A stretch of 11,110 nucleotides of DNA from Anaerolineae bacterium (GCA_020848855.1 JADLHH010000267.1:1-11110); one strand, 5' to 3'. Positions 1-6,439 are shown, numbered from the stretch's first letter. Made by a program: numbers and translations. The notes: a model not told the origin generated them from the sequence alone.

Positions 1-989
1 CCGGCAAAGGTATGCCCCAGAACGGCGACCGTATTCGTGACCAGGAACGGATACACCCAGGGGTCAGTCGCCTGACCGCTCATCGGCGTCAGGATTGGCT
101 GGTAGGGGCGTCCTTCCAGCCCTAGCACGGCATCCGAATAATGCAGTTCATCCAGCAGATACGTCAGCGACACGTCGTTCTGCCACGCCCGAAGAAACAA
201 TGCCAGCGCCAGAATCGCGCCCAGCGGGATAACGGTCGACCAGACGATCCTGATACGCAGCGGATTCAGCGACGGCGCGCCGCCAAACCCGTAGCCGAGC
301 AGCAGCACACCGCCAACGAGCAGCCCGAATTGAAGCGGAGTCGGGACTTCCTGCAAGGCGGGTATGTGACGCATCTGCCCGTTAATTTCGGCGAGCGTCA
401 TCAGAAACAACGCGCCGAGTCCCGCAAACACCCACCAGAAGCGGCGCAGATGGTCGAGCGGCGCAGCGACCGGCTCGTTGAGCGCCGGGAGCCGCCGCGA
501 CACGCGCACCGCCCCGCCGATCATCAACCCGCCGGCGATCATCTTCAGGCTGCCATCCGCCAGATACGCCTGATCGTTCAGCGTGCGATAGTCGAACGCT
601 GCGGCGATCATCAGCGCGAAGCCCGCCAGCGCGAAGACGGCGGCGAACCCGCTTCGGTAAGCGCTCAGCCGCGACAAGGCGGCGGGCGCGCGGCGCGCAG
701 GTGCTTGCGGCGCGACGGGCACAGCGGTAACCGCTGCTGAAACTGTCTCTGAAACCGGCGGCGGGGCGGGCGCACGCGGGCGCGGCGGGCGCGCGGCGCG
801 AATCAGGCGGTAGATGCCGAAGCCCATCGACGCCGCAACCAGGACGACGAGCAGATACAGCGAATAGGGCGCAGGCAGAAGGAACACGACTACGCTGCAG
901 ACCACGAAACCGAAGATGTACAGCCACAGCACCGTCACCGATGGCGACGCTTCTGGCTGGGTATCCGGCGTGTGTGTGCTGCTATCCAT
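1..989 (-). CDS. Probable GT-C (family 39/PMT-like) membrane glycosyltransferase, N-terminal part, cut by window edge
   Basis: The frame is open from an ATG at 989 down to the left edge (329 residues, no stop). A Shine-Dalgarno-like GGGAG lies just upstream of the ATG on the minus strand. The protein starts with a short hydrophilic segment, then has hydrophobic stretches near residues 18-38, 43-63, 115-131, 184-200, 219-236 and 248-267; residues 65-104 are a Pro/Ala/Arg-rich linker. After the last hydrophobic stretch comes an acidic pair D280-E281 (in LLDELHYSD), followed by a loop ending in DPWVYPFL. An acidic pair at the start of the first large outer loop is a hallmark of GT-C enzymes of the PMT/ArnT type, which use polyprenyl-phosphate sugars at the outer membrane face. 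In those families the pair usually follows the first membrane helix, so the roughly 250 residues ahead of it would be an extra N-terminal membrane module. The catalytic region is mostly outside the window, so the family call is tentative; a generic multi-pass membrane protein is the alternative. Confidence 0.6.
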   Translation of the reverse strand, partial: MDSSTHTPDTQPEASPSVTVLWLYIFGFVVCSVVVFLLPAPYSLYLLVVLVAASMGFGIYRLIRAARPPRPRAPAPPPVSETVSAAVTAVPVAPQAPARRAPAALSRLSAYRSGFAAVFALAGFALMIAAAFDYRTLNDQAYLADGSLKMIAGGLMIGGAVRVSRRLPALNEPVAAPLDHLRRFWWVFAGLGALFLMTLAEINGQMRHIPALQEVPTPLQFGLLVGGVLLLGYGFGGAPSLNPLRIRIVWSTVIPLGAILALALFLRAWQNDVSLTYLLDELHYSDAVLGLEGRPYQPILTPMSGQATDPWVYPFLVTNTVAVLGHTFA

Positions 990-1004
990 AGTCTCTCCCT
1001 GCTT

Positions 1005-1070
1005 ACGAATCGTATTGTACATGCGGTCACGCATGTACAACGAATAAGACACCTTAACTGAACGAATCGT
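1005..1070. promoter_or_regulatory. Divergent spacer with a perfect 26-bp palindrome and two flanking ACGAATCGT sites
   Basis: The spacer between the two divergent genes (990-1143) holds a perfect inverted repeat: 11-nt arms at 1015-1025 and 1030-1040 (TTGTACATGCG and its complement) around GTCA. The 9-mer ACGAATCGT, itself a 4+1+4 palindrome, occurs at 1005-1013 and 1062-1070, and ACGAAT occurs again at 1040-1045. This looks like a regulator-binding region. Read on the minus strand, the palindrome overlaps a possible -10 (TACAAT, plus-strand 1014-1019) and a weak -35 (TTGTAC, 1035-1040) with a 15-nt spacer, so it may be the promoter/operator of the glycosyltransferase gene. I could not fix a convincing promoter for the plus-strand gene. 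No regulator is encoded in the window. Confidence 0.5.
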
Positions 1071-1143
1071 TTGCAACGTCTCACGATCATTCTGCGTACT
1101 ATTGATCTGGATGCATTATTTGGGATGTTGAAGGAGAGATTAC

Positions 1144-2865
1144 ATGAAGAAGCTCATGTTGATCGCCATCGTGCTGACCCTGGCGCTGGTCGCACTGGTG
1201 CTGCCCGCCGCCGCTCAGGACGACCTCACCTCGCTGGCAGGCTACTTCCCCGCCGACACGCCGGTGTTCGCCGCGTTCCGCACCGACGACATGACGATTC
1301 AGGCGCTGGATGACCTCGCCGCGAAAATCGGCGCGCTGACGCCGGGCGGGTCGACGCCCGAATCGCTGATGGAAATGCTCGACGAAGCCGCTGCGGAAGT
1401 CCAGCCGGACGGCACATTCGCGACGGTTTTCCGGTCGTGGCTGGGCGACAGCGCCGCCATCGGTCTGTACGAGCTGCGCGAGCAGTCGTTCAGGCAGCCC
1501 GTCCCGCCGATCACCATCGCCATCCATATCAGCGATCAGGATAAAGCGGAAGCGTTGTTCGACACGCTCCCGAACGCCGAGCGCTACACGATGGAAGAAG
1601 GGGACGGCTACACGCTGTATACGCCGGATGGCAGCATGACCAGCGATCCGTATTTCCTGTTCCGCAGCGACGTGATATTGATCACGGGTGACGAGGCGCT
1701 TGTAGAAACCGGCGGCGTGCTGAGCGATACGCTCGCAGACAATACCGACTTCACGACGGCGGTTGACGCCCTGCCCGCCGACGACTACGCCGCCATCGCC
1801 TACGCCGACACGCCGGGGATCATCGACATCGCCATGCAGGAAATGCCCTCGCGCAGCGGCGACGAGACCGCCATGAATCTGGTCACGTCGCTGATGAGCG
1901 CGGTTAAACCGCAGGCGTTCGGCATCACCCTGCTCGACAACCGTTCGCTCATGCTCGACGTGGCAGCCCCGATTGACGCCGACGCCGCCAGCCCGCTCAC
2001 GGTGGGCAGGTCGTCGACCCCGGTTGACCTGTCGTTCGCCCAGCACATCCCGGCGAGTATGCCGATTGTTATCCTGGGCAGCGATCTGTACAGCAATTAC
2101 CAGCAGGCGATGGACAACCTGCGCGCTATTGCCGATATGGCGAGCGAAAGCGGTGATTCGAACGCCCGCGACATTCAGACTGCGCTGTTCGGCATCAATT
2201 TCCTGGTGCGCGGGCTGACCGGCATGGAACCCGAAGCGGCGCTCGGCTGGATGACCGGCAACTACGCGCTGGCGCTCGGCTTCTCGCCCTCCTTCTCGGA
2301 TATCCGCGACATGACGGCAACGCCGACCAGCAATCCGTTTGACCTCGGCTTCATCGTCGAAGCGACCGATGCCGACGCTGCTCAGGCGCTATTCGAAGGG
2401 CTGCGCGACGGGCTGGGCACGCTGCAGACGCCCGACTTCAGCGTGAGCGAAACGACGCTCGACAGCGGAGCCGACGCGATCAGCCTGCAGTTCACCAGCG
2501 AAGATGTCGACTTCCCGATTGAGCTTCAGGTGGCGACCGGCAACGGCGTGTTCGTTATCGGCACGCCGCGCATGGTGCGCGACGCGCTCAACCCGTCGAA
2601 CAGCGGGCTGGACGCCGAGGCGAGCTTCGTCGAAGCCAGCCAGTTCATGCTGGCAGATTCGACCGCCGTCCTGTTTGTGAGCAGCGGTAATCTCGAACCG
2701 CTCGCTCGCGCCATGACGGCGTCGGGCAACCCATCCAGTATGCGCACGAACGGCAAGCAGGTTCAGCAGGTGCTCGACCTGTTCAACAGCCTCTCGATCA
2801 GCGCGTCGGTGCTGCCAGACGGCGCCGGGCAGGTCAGCCGCTTCGTCTGGACGCTGCCGGAGTAG
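1144..2865 (+). CDS. Secreted DUF3352-like protein
   Basis: A 573-residue protein starting at an ATG preceded by a strong AAGGAG (1131-1136, 7-nt spacing). Residues 1-24 form a Sec signal peptide (MKK, a hydrophobic core, then AAA/Q with likely cleavage after A24). The mature N-terminus carries the pattern GYFPADTPVFAAFRT (residues 33-47), typical of DUF3352 proteins, where a 'P-A-D-T' segment opens a domain recurring in secreted proteins of Chloroflexota and cyanobacteria. A second, related-looking half begins near VDLSFAQHIPASMPIVI, with later strand/helix segments such as DLGFIVEATDADAAQALFEGL that resemble the ITIAIHISDQDKAEALFDTL region of the first half (near residues 123-142). The protein has no cysteine, so it is neither a lipoprotein nor disulfide-bonded, and no C-terminal membrane anchor is seen. 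Its biochemical role is unknown. It appears monocistronic: it has divergent spacer DNA upstream and a hairpin repeat 17 nt after its stop. Confidence 0.8.
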   Translation: MKKLMLIAIVLTLALVALVLPAAAQDDLTSLAGYFPADTPVFAAFRTDDMTIQALDDLAAKIGALTPGGSTPESLMEMLDEAAAEVQPDGTFATVFRSWLGDSAAIGLYELREQSFRQPVPPITIAIHISDQDKAEALFDTLPNAERYTMEEGDGYTLYTPDGSMTSDPYFLFRSDVILITGDEALVETGGVLSDTLADNTDFTTAVDALPADDYAAIAYADTPGIIDIAMQEMPSRSGDETAMNLVTSLMSAVKPQAFGITLLDNRSLMLDVAAPIDADAASPLTVGRSSTPVDLSFAQHIPASMPIVILGSDLYSNYQQAMDNLRAIADMASESGDSNARDIQTALFGINFLVRGLTGMEPEAALGWMTGNYALALGFSPSFSDIRDMTATPTSNPFDLGFIVEATDADAAQALFEGLRDGLGTLQTPDFSVSETTLDSGADAISLQFTSEDVDFPIELQVATGNGVFVIGTPRMVRDALNPSNSGLDAEASFVEASQFMLADSTAVLFVSSGNLEPLARAMTASGNPSSMRTNGKQVQQVLDLFNSLSISASVLPDGAGQVSRFVWTLPE

Positions 2866-2882
2866 GTTCTCCCGATATGCAT

Positions 2883-2904
2883 GGGGCGAGGCGTGCCTCG
2901 CCCC
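2883..2904. repeat. Palindromic intergenic repeat (10-bp stem) ending in CCCCTACAC
   Basis: Arms GGGGCGAGGC (2883-2892) and its exact complement (2895-2904) flank GT; the sequence then continues TACAC. The tail CCCCTACAC is shared with the hairpin pair at 6350-6395. There is no T-run, so it is not a standard intrinsic terminator, though it could stop or protect the 3' end of the transcript from 1144. I read it as one copy of a dispersed short palindromic repeat family. Confidence 0.7.
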
Positions 2905-2935
2905 TACACCTGCGCTTGTCTCCCACCACACGTAA

Positions 2936-2965
2936 ATGACTCAGGGCGAAAAATGCCATTATAAT
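2936..2965 (+). promoter_or_regulatory. Sigma70-like promoter for the CPBP protease gene
   Basis: A perfect TATAAT at 2960-2965 lies 18 nt downstream of ATGACT (2936-2941, 4 of 6 matches to TTGACA). Transcription would start near 2972, giving a leader of about 30 nt before the GTG at 3002. Confidence 0.6.
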
Positions 2966-3001
2966 GTGGGCTGAGCCGCAGCATCGTCCTGGGAACCCGC
3001 C

Positions 3002-3844
3002 GTGTACGAACCCATCCGCAGCGCCCGCAGGCATACTATCCTCCGCTTGGTGGCGGCGCATTTCGCCCTGACCGGTGTCGTCAATCTGGTATTCTTCGCC
3101 GGAAACACGTTTCGCCCGCTCGCTTCGGCGACCGGCGGACTGGTGACCGGGTCGCTGCTGGTCAATCTGGGATTCATCGGCGCGCTGGTCGGGCTGGTCA
3201 TGCACGGCTTCGGCAGGCTGCGCTGCTACGACATCGGCGTCATCCCACGCCACATCCCGGTCGGGCTGGCGTACACGCTCGGCATCTGGGGCGCGGCGCA
3301 GGTCATCCACCTGTTCGCCGGGCTGCTCACCTACGGGACAGTGTCGTTTCACCCCGACTGGGTGAACCCCGGCTTTCTGCTGGGTATGGTGCTGGCGCAG
3401 GTCGTCGGCAACGCGCTGTTCGAGGAAATCGCCTACCGGAGCTTTTTGTTCCCGCAGCTTTACCTGCGCCTGACCGGACTGCGCGCCCGTTCATGGCGGC
3501 GGCTGGGCGCGGCGCTGTTCCTCTCGCAGGGGCTGTTCGCGCTTTCGCACATCCCCAACCGCATTTACATGGGCATGGAGCCAGGCGCAATCGCGCTCGA
3601 CCTGCTTTTGCTGCTGGCGCTGGGCATCCTGTTCACGCTGATCTACGTGCGCACCGACAACCTGTTCATCGTGGTTGGCATTCACGCGCTGGGCAACGCG
3701 CCGACCACGCTGTTTACGACCGCGCCCGCCCTTTCTGGCGATGGCGCATCGATTCTGATCTATACTCTGGTCATTGCCGTGTTATTCGGCGCGCCGCTGC
3801 TGCGGGCGCGTCGAGCGCGTACCCGGCTGCGACCAGCGACGTGA
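3002..3844 (+). CDS. CPBP (CAAX/Abi) family intramembrane glutamic endopeptidase
   Basis: A 280-residue, multi-pass membrane protein carrying all three sequence signatures of the CPBP family (type II CAAX prenyl protease/bacteriocin-processing relatives): E141-E142-x3-R146 in FEEIAYRSFLFPQ, F179-x3-H183 in FALSHIPN, and H228-x3-N232 in HALGN. In the family the glutamates and histidines form the intramembrane active site that cuts membrane-embedded substrates. Hydrophobic segments lie near residues 15-34, 47-68, 86-109, 123-140, 168-182, 197-215, 220-232 and 248-266. The start is a GTG at 3002; an upstream in-frame GTG at 2966 is followed at once by a stop, and the next ATG is at codon 68. The ribosome site is weak. 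Only 13 nt separate it from the next gene, so the two are probably co-transcribed, and the downstream membrane protein is a possible substrate or partner. Prenylation is not expected in this host; the substrate is unknown. Confidence 0.88.
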   Translation: MYEPIRSARRHTILRLVAAHFALTGVVNLVFFAGNTFRPLASATGGLVTGSLLVNLGFIGALVGLVMHGFGRLRCYDIGVIPRHIPVGLAYTLGIWGAAQVIHLFAGLLTYGTVSFHPDWVNPGFLLGMVLAQVVGNALFEEIAYRSFLFPQLYLRLTGLRARSWRRLGAALFLSQGLFALSHIPNRIYMGMEPGAIALDLLLLLALGILFTLIYVRTDNLFIVVGIHALGNAPTTLFTTAPALSGDGASILIYTLVIAVLFGAPLLRARRARTRLRPAT

Positions 3845-3857
3845 AACGAGGCACGAT

Positions 3858-4994
3858 ATGGCAAAGCGTCCGGCTTCCGGCGAAAGCGACCCCTTCGATC
3901 TCCCGCTCGACGATGACATCGGCAATCTCGACGTCGACATCAACGATCTGCGCGATCTGCGCATTGAGGACTCCGGCGATCTCGACGAGTCGCTGCTGTC
4001 AGCGGTCGAAACGCCGTCCGTCCGCCAGCCGCTGACCATCGGCGGTGTGATCGGCGGGACGCTCCAGATCATCCTGATCGCCGTGCTGGGCGTGCTGATC
4101 GTCCTCGCGCTCGGCTTCGGCGTGATCTTCGGCGGGCAGCAGCTTGGTCTCGTCCCGACGCGCGCCAACGCCACCCTGTCGATTGCGAACCTGCTGCCGT
4201 CACAGCTCGCCCCGGCGACGACCGCGCCCGAAAGCATCGCCACCACCACCCCCGCCTTACCGACGCTGACGCCTGATCTCACCTGCGCGGGCGGCGTAAC
4301 CTGGTGGAACAGCCAGCAGATCAGTGATAATTACGCCTATTTCACGACGCAGGCTGTCAACGACGCCAGCGACCCGGCGCGCCAGGCTGCCGTGCTGGAA
4401 CAGATGCGCATCCGACGCGAGTTCGTGGCGAATTTCCCCGCCGACTCGTGCGTGACCGAAGCCCGCGACGCCCTGCTGCGCGGCATCGACGCGACTATCG
4501 AAGTCGCCCGCGTCGCCACATCCGGCGATCAAGCGGCGCTCAACGAAAAGCAGGCGGCGCAAGTCGAAGCGTTCGCCGCCCTGACCGCCGCCCTGTGGGG
4601 ACTCAACATCAACATCGACGCCGACTCCGCGCCGGCGAACGGCGTCGCCCGCAACGGCGGCGCGAACTGCGGCGCGCAGTCGTGGTACGACACGATCCAG
4701 CCGCACAACGATACCTTCCTGGCGACCGCCGACCAGATCGACCTGACGACCATGACCGCAAGCGCCGTGCGCCCTCTGATCGAGACGATGCGAGCAGAGC
4801 GCGACGCAATCGCGGCAAATACAGCGCCGATCTGCGCCAGCCGCGCGCAAACCCTGCTGCTGGGCGCGCTCGACAGCTACGTGCAAGCGCTCGAACAGCA
4901 GATCGAGGCACGCAGCGCCAGCGGCAATTACAGCGCCTATACCCGCCAGAACAGCCTGTTCCTGGCGTGGATGCGCTGGCTGGGCGTCCGCTAG
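3858..4994 (+). CDS. Single-pass membrane protein with a duplicated extracytoplasmic domain, function unknown
   Basis: I do not recognise a named family. The start is the ATG at 3858, with GAGG at 3848-3851 (6-nt spacing), 13 nt after the protease stop; an upstream in-frame ATG at 3774 would overlap the protease and adds a non-conforming basic/Cys-rich stretch. The 378-residue product has an acidic, Asp-rich cytoplasmic N-terminus (residues 9-52), one membrane helix (about 65-92), a Thr/Pro/Ala-rich linker (about 112-140), then two tandem copies of a mostly helical domain of roughly 108 residues (143-250 and 271-378). Each copy starts with C followed by an aromatic pair, has M-R-x-x-R, then a second C exactly 55 residues after the first, followed by an A-x3-LL-x3-D pattern. 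The cysteines (143, 198, 271, 326) likely form one disulfide per copy outside the membrane. It is probably co-transcribed with the protease gene; a membrane-proximal outer domain would suit a processed or anchored surface protein, but that is inference. Confidence 0.75.
   Translation: MAKRPASGESDPFDLPLDDDIGNLDVDINDLRDLRIEDSGDLDESLLSAVETPSVRQPLTIGGVIGGTLQIILIAVLGVLIVLALGFGVIFGGQQLGLVPTRANATLSIANLLPSQLAPATTAPESIATTTPALPTLTPDLTCAGGVTWWNSQQISDNYAYFTTQAVNDASDPARQAAVLEQMRIRREFVANFPADSCVTEARDALLRGIDATIEVARVATSGDQAALNEKQAAQVEAFAALTAALWGLNINIDADSAPANGVARNGGANCGAQSWYDTIQPHNDTFLATADQIDLTTMTASAVRPLIETMRAERDAIAANTAPICASRAQTLLLGALDSYVQALEQQIEARSASGNYSAYTRQNSLFLAWMRWLGVR
4284..4991 (+). repeat. Coding tandem duplication: two ~108-residue domain copies
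   Basis: Copy 1 (residues 143-250, about 4284-4607) and copy 2 (residues 271-378, about 4668-4991) align almost without gaps at an offset of 128 residues: C143/C271, M183-R184/M311-R312, R187/R315, C198/C326, A202/A330, L206-L207/L334-L335 and D211/D339. Both copies end in a W-G/W-L-G aromatic-glycine segment. DNA similarity is low, so the duplication is old. Confidence 0.75.
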
Positions 4995-5012
4995 CCGAGA
5001 ATGCTTCGGCTA
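4992..5012 (+). terminator. Stem-loop overlapping the stop codon, possible weak terminator
   Basis: A perfect 7-bp stem (TAGCCGA at 4992-4998 with its complement at 5006-5012) and a 7-nt loop overlap the TAG stop of the preceding gene. No T-run follows (ACAAAATCC), so it is at best a weak or Rho-assisted terminator, or an RNA 3'-end stabiliser. Confidence 0.4.
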
Positions 5013-5093
5013 ACAAAATCCATACGCTGCGCCTCAACTCTACCGAGCGTAGCGCAGGCTGTTTCTAACGATTTACAAACCTCAGCGTCGGTT

Positions 5094-5107
5094 AGGCGTT
5101 GCCTCGC
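5094..5107. repeat. Partial copy of the intergenic palindromic repeat
   Basis: The 14-mer at 5094-5107 (AGGCGTTGCCTCGC) is identical to 6353-6366 in the other spacer. Here only a short AGGC/GCCT stem remains and the CCCCTACAC tail is missing, so it looks like a decayed or partial member. It sits in the 186-bp spacer between the stops and starts at 4994 and 5181. Confidence 0.5.
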
Positions 5108-5130
5108 CAGCCAGTAACAAATATCGCAAT

Positions 5131-5171
5131 CCCCCATAATAATTCCATAGCGTTGATCACCAAATGGGGGG
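5131..5171 (+). promoter_or_regulatory. Leader stem that could mask the ribosome site of the SH3b-repeat gene
   Basis: CCCCCAT (5131-5137) can pair with ATGGGGG (5164-5170), with a 26-nt loop. The G-run at 5166-5171 is the only purine-rich ribosome-site candidate before the ATG at 5181, so this stem would hide it. Whether the left arm is transcribed is unknown: the only -10-like element seen (CATAAT, 5135-5140) overlaps it. No good -35 was found. Confidence 0.3.
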
Positions 5172-5180
5172 AAACCAGTT

Positions 5181-6326
5181 ATGTTCAAACGCTTGATGGG
5201 AATATTGGCTGTCATCGTGTTGATGGCAGCGATGGTGCCTGTATCGCAGGCGCAGGGGTACTGTTACGGGGCGCTGCCGACTCGCTTGCAGGTTGGCGGG
5301 CAGGGACGGGTCACACCCGGTCTGCCGAACAGCCTGCGCACTCAGCCGTATCGCGGGTATGACAGCATCGTGCTGGGCGAAATCCCGGCGGGCGGTGTCT
5401 TCACCGTCATCGGCGGACCGAGCTGCTTCGACGGCATGTACTGGTGGCAGGTCAATTACAACGGCACGATGGGCTGGACGCCGGAAGGCTCGAACACCGG
5501 CGTCTACTGGACGGAGCCGGTCACCAACAACACCGGCTGCATGAGCGTGGTGTCCCGGCTGTCGGTCGGCGCGACGGGGCGCGTGACCCCCGGATTGCCG
5601 AACACGCTGCGCACCCAGCCGATTCAGGGCGCGGGCAGCGGGTTCATCACCAATATCTACGCCGGCAGCCAGTTCTACATCATCGGCGGTCCGGTGTGCA
5701 ACAACGGCATCACCTGGTGGCAGATCAACTACAACGGCTTGACCGGCTGGACGGGTGAAGGTCAGGGTTACCAGTACTGGGCGGAGCCGGTCGGTCCGGT
5801 CAGCACGCCGATCCCGGTCTGCAACGACTCGTTCATGATCCTGAACTCGACCGGTCGGGTGCGTCCGGGGCTGCCCAACCGTCTGCGCGCTCAGCCGACG
5901 GTGAACAGCGCGACGCTGGCGTCGATGCCGGCAGGCGACACGTTCATCGTGCTGTCCGGTCCCAACTGCGTCGATGGCTTGTCGTGGTGGCAGGTCAGCT
6001 ATCGCGGCACGATCGGCTGGACGGCGCAGTCGCAGACCAACGGGCAGAACTGGATCGAGCCGGTCATCTGCACCGGTTTCCAGCCCTCGCGCATCAGCGC
6101 CGGCAGAAGCACCCGCGTGACGCCGGGGCTGCCCAACCGCCTGCGCGCCGCCGCCTCGACCGCCAGCGCCGTGCTGACGTTCATCCCGGCGGGCGGCACC
6201 GCGACCGTCCTCAGCGGACCCATCTGCTCGGAAAACGCCGCCTGGTGGCGCGTCAGCTACGGCGGGATCGTCGGCTGGACGATGGAAGGTCAGGGCAACC
6301 AGTACTGGCTGGAGCGGGTGAACTAA
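5181..6326 (+). CDS. Secreted protein with four tandem SH3b-like repeats
   Basis: A 381-residue protein with a signal peptide (residues 1-24, ending SQA/Q) followed by four SH3b-like repeats: about 28-114, 120-204, 214-295 and 297-380. Each repeat has the order C, then GRVTPGLPN-x-LR (less conserved in repeats 3 and 4), an 'xPAGxxF/TxVxxGPxC' segment, WW-[QR]-[VI]-x-Y-x-G-x-x-GWT, and a closing YW/NW-x-E-x-V. Each repeat has exactly two cysteines (28/82, 120/173, 214/263, 297/349), spaced 49-54 residues, so one disulfide per repeat is likely. Bacterial SH3b domains usually bind peptidoglycan peptides or other cell-wall parts; no enzymatic domain is present, so a wall-binding or surface-layer role is inferred. 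The start is the ATG at 5181, preceded by a G-run (5166-5171) rather than a classic AGGAGG. It appears to be a single-gene unit. Confidence 0.85.
   Translation: MFKRLMGILAVIVLMAAMVPVSQAQGYCYGALPTRLQVGGQGRVTPGLPNSLRTQPYRGYDSIVLGEIPAGGVFTVIGGPSCFDGMYWWQVNYNGTMGWTPEGSNTGVYWTEPVTNNTGCMSVVSRLSVGATGRVTPGLPNTLRTQPIQGAGSGFITNIYAGSQFYIIGGPVCNNGITWWQINYNGLTGWTGEGQGYQYWAEPVGPVSTPIPVCNDSFMILNSTGRVRPGLPNRLRAQPTVNSATLASMPAGDTFIVLSGPNCVDGLSWWQVSYRGTIGWTAQSQTNGQNWIEPVICTGFQPSRISAGRSTRVTPGLPNRLRAAASTASAVLTFIPAGGTATVLSGPICSENAAWWRVSYGGIVGWTMEGQGNQYWLERVN
5262..6320 (+). repeat. Coding region of four SH3b repeats of about 85 codons
   Basis: The four repeats start at about nt 5262, 5538, 5820 and 6069. Repeats 2 and 4 share the ending EGQG-x-QYW, and at DNA level 5757-5780 matches 6285-6308 at 22 of 24 positions, although the surrounding codons differ more. 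Repeats 1 and 2 share GLPN-[ST]-LRTQP, while repeats 3 and 4 share GLPNRLRA. The array arose by duplication, with possible local sequence exchange between repeats 2 and 4. Confidence 0.75.
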
Positions 6327-6349
6327 GCGCGAGCCATCCGGCGACGGGG

Positions 6350-6395
6350 GTGAGGCGTTGCCTCGCACCGGGCACGACATGTCGTGCCCCTACAC
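6350..6395. repeat. Double-hairpin member of the dispersed palindromic repeat family
   Basis: Two adjacent stems lie just after the SH3b-repeat gene: GTGAGGC/GCCTCGC (6350-6356 with 6360-6366, one G:U pair, loop GTT), and a perfect 20-bp palindrome at 6370-6389 (GGGCACGACA with its complement). The second runs into CCCCTACAC (6387-6395), the same tail as the repeat at 2883-2909. There is no T-run. It may act as an RNA 3'-end structure for the upstream gene. Confidence 0.7.
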
Positions 6396-6410
6396 TCTCG
6401 GTGACAGACT

Positions 6411-6439
6411 ATGACACAGGTGGGAGGGCGGGATATACT
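6411..6439 (+). promoter_or_regulatory. Sigma70-like promoter for the propeller/methyltransferase unit
   Basis: ATGACA (6411-6416, 5 of 6 to consensus), an ideal 17-nt spacer, then TATACT (6434-6439, 5 of 6). Transcription would start near 6446, giving a leader of about 33 nt before the ATG at 6479. Confidence 0.65.

Noticed and set aside
141..927. Long open frames on both strands (plus 141-740; minus 382-927) within the glycosyltransferase-like gene.
   Set aside because: Their products are Arg/Gln/Ala-rich with no domain, signal or ribosome site. They are out-of-frame shadows of the minus-strand membrane protein gene, which has normal hydrophobic patterning.
1099..2046. A 315-codon minus-strand open frame opposite the DUF3352-like gene.
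   Set aside because: It is a low-complexity Arg/Gly/His-rich translation typical of the antisense of GC-rich genes; the plus-strand gene has a signal peptide and strong ribosome site.
3774..3857. Upstream ATG at 3774 as the start of the duplicated-domain protein.
   Set aside because: It overlaps the protease gene by about 70 nt and adds a basic, Cys-containing segment; the ATG at 3858 has a GAGG at proper spacing right after the protease stop.
5157..6380. A 407-codon minus-strand open frame across the SH3b-repeat gene.
   Set aside because: Antisense shadow: its apparent internal repeats simply mirror the four SH3b repeats on the plus strand, and its composition is unlike a real protein.
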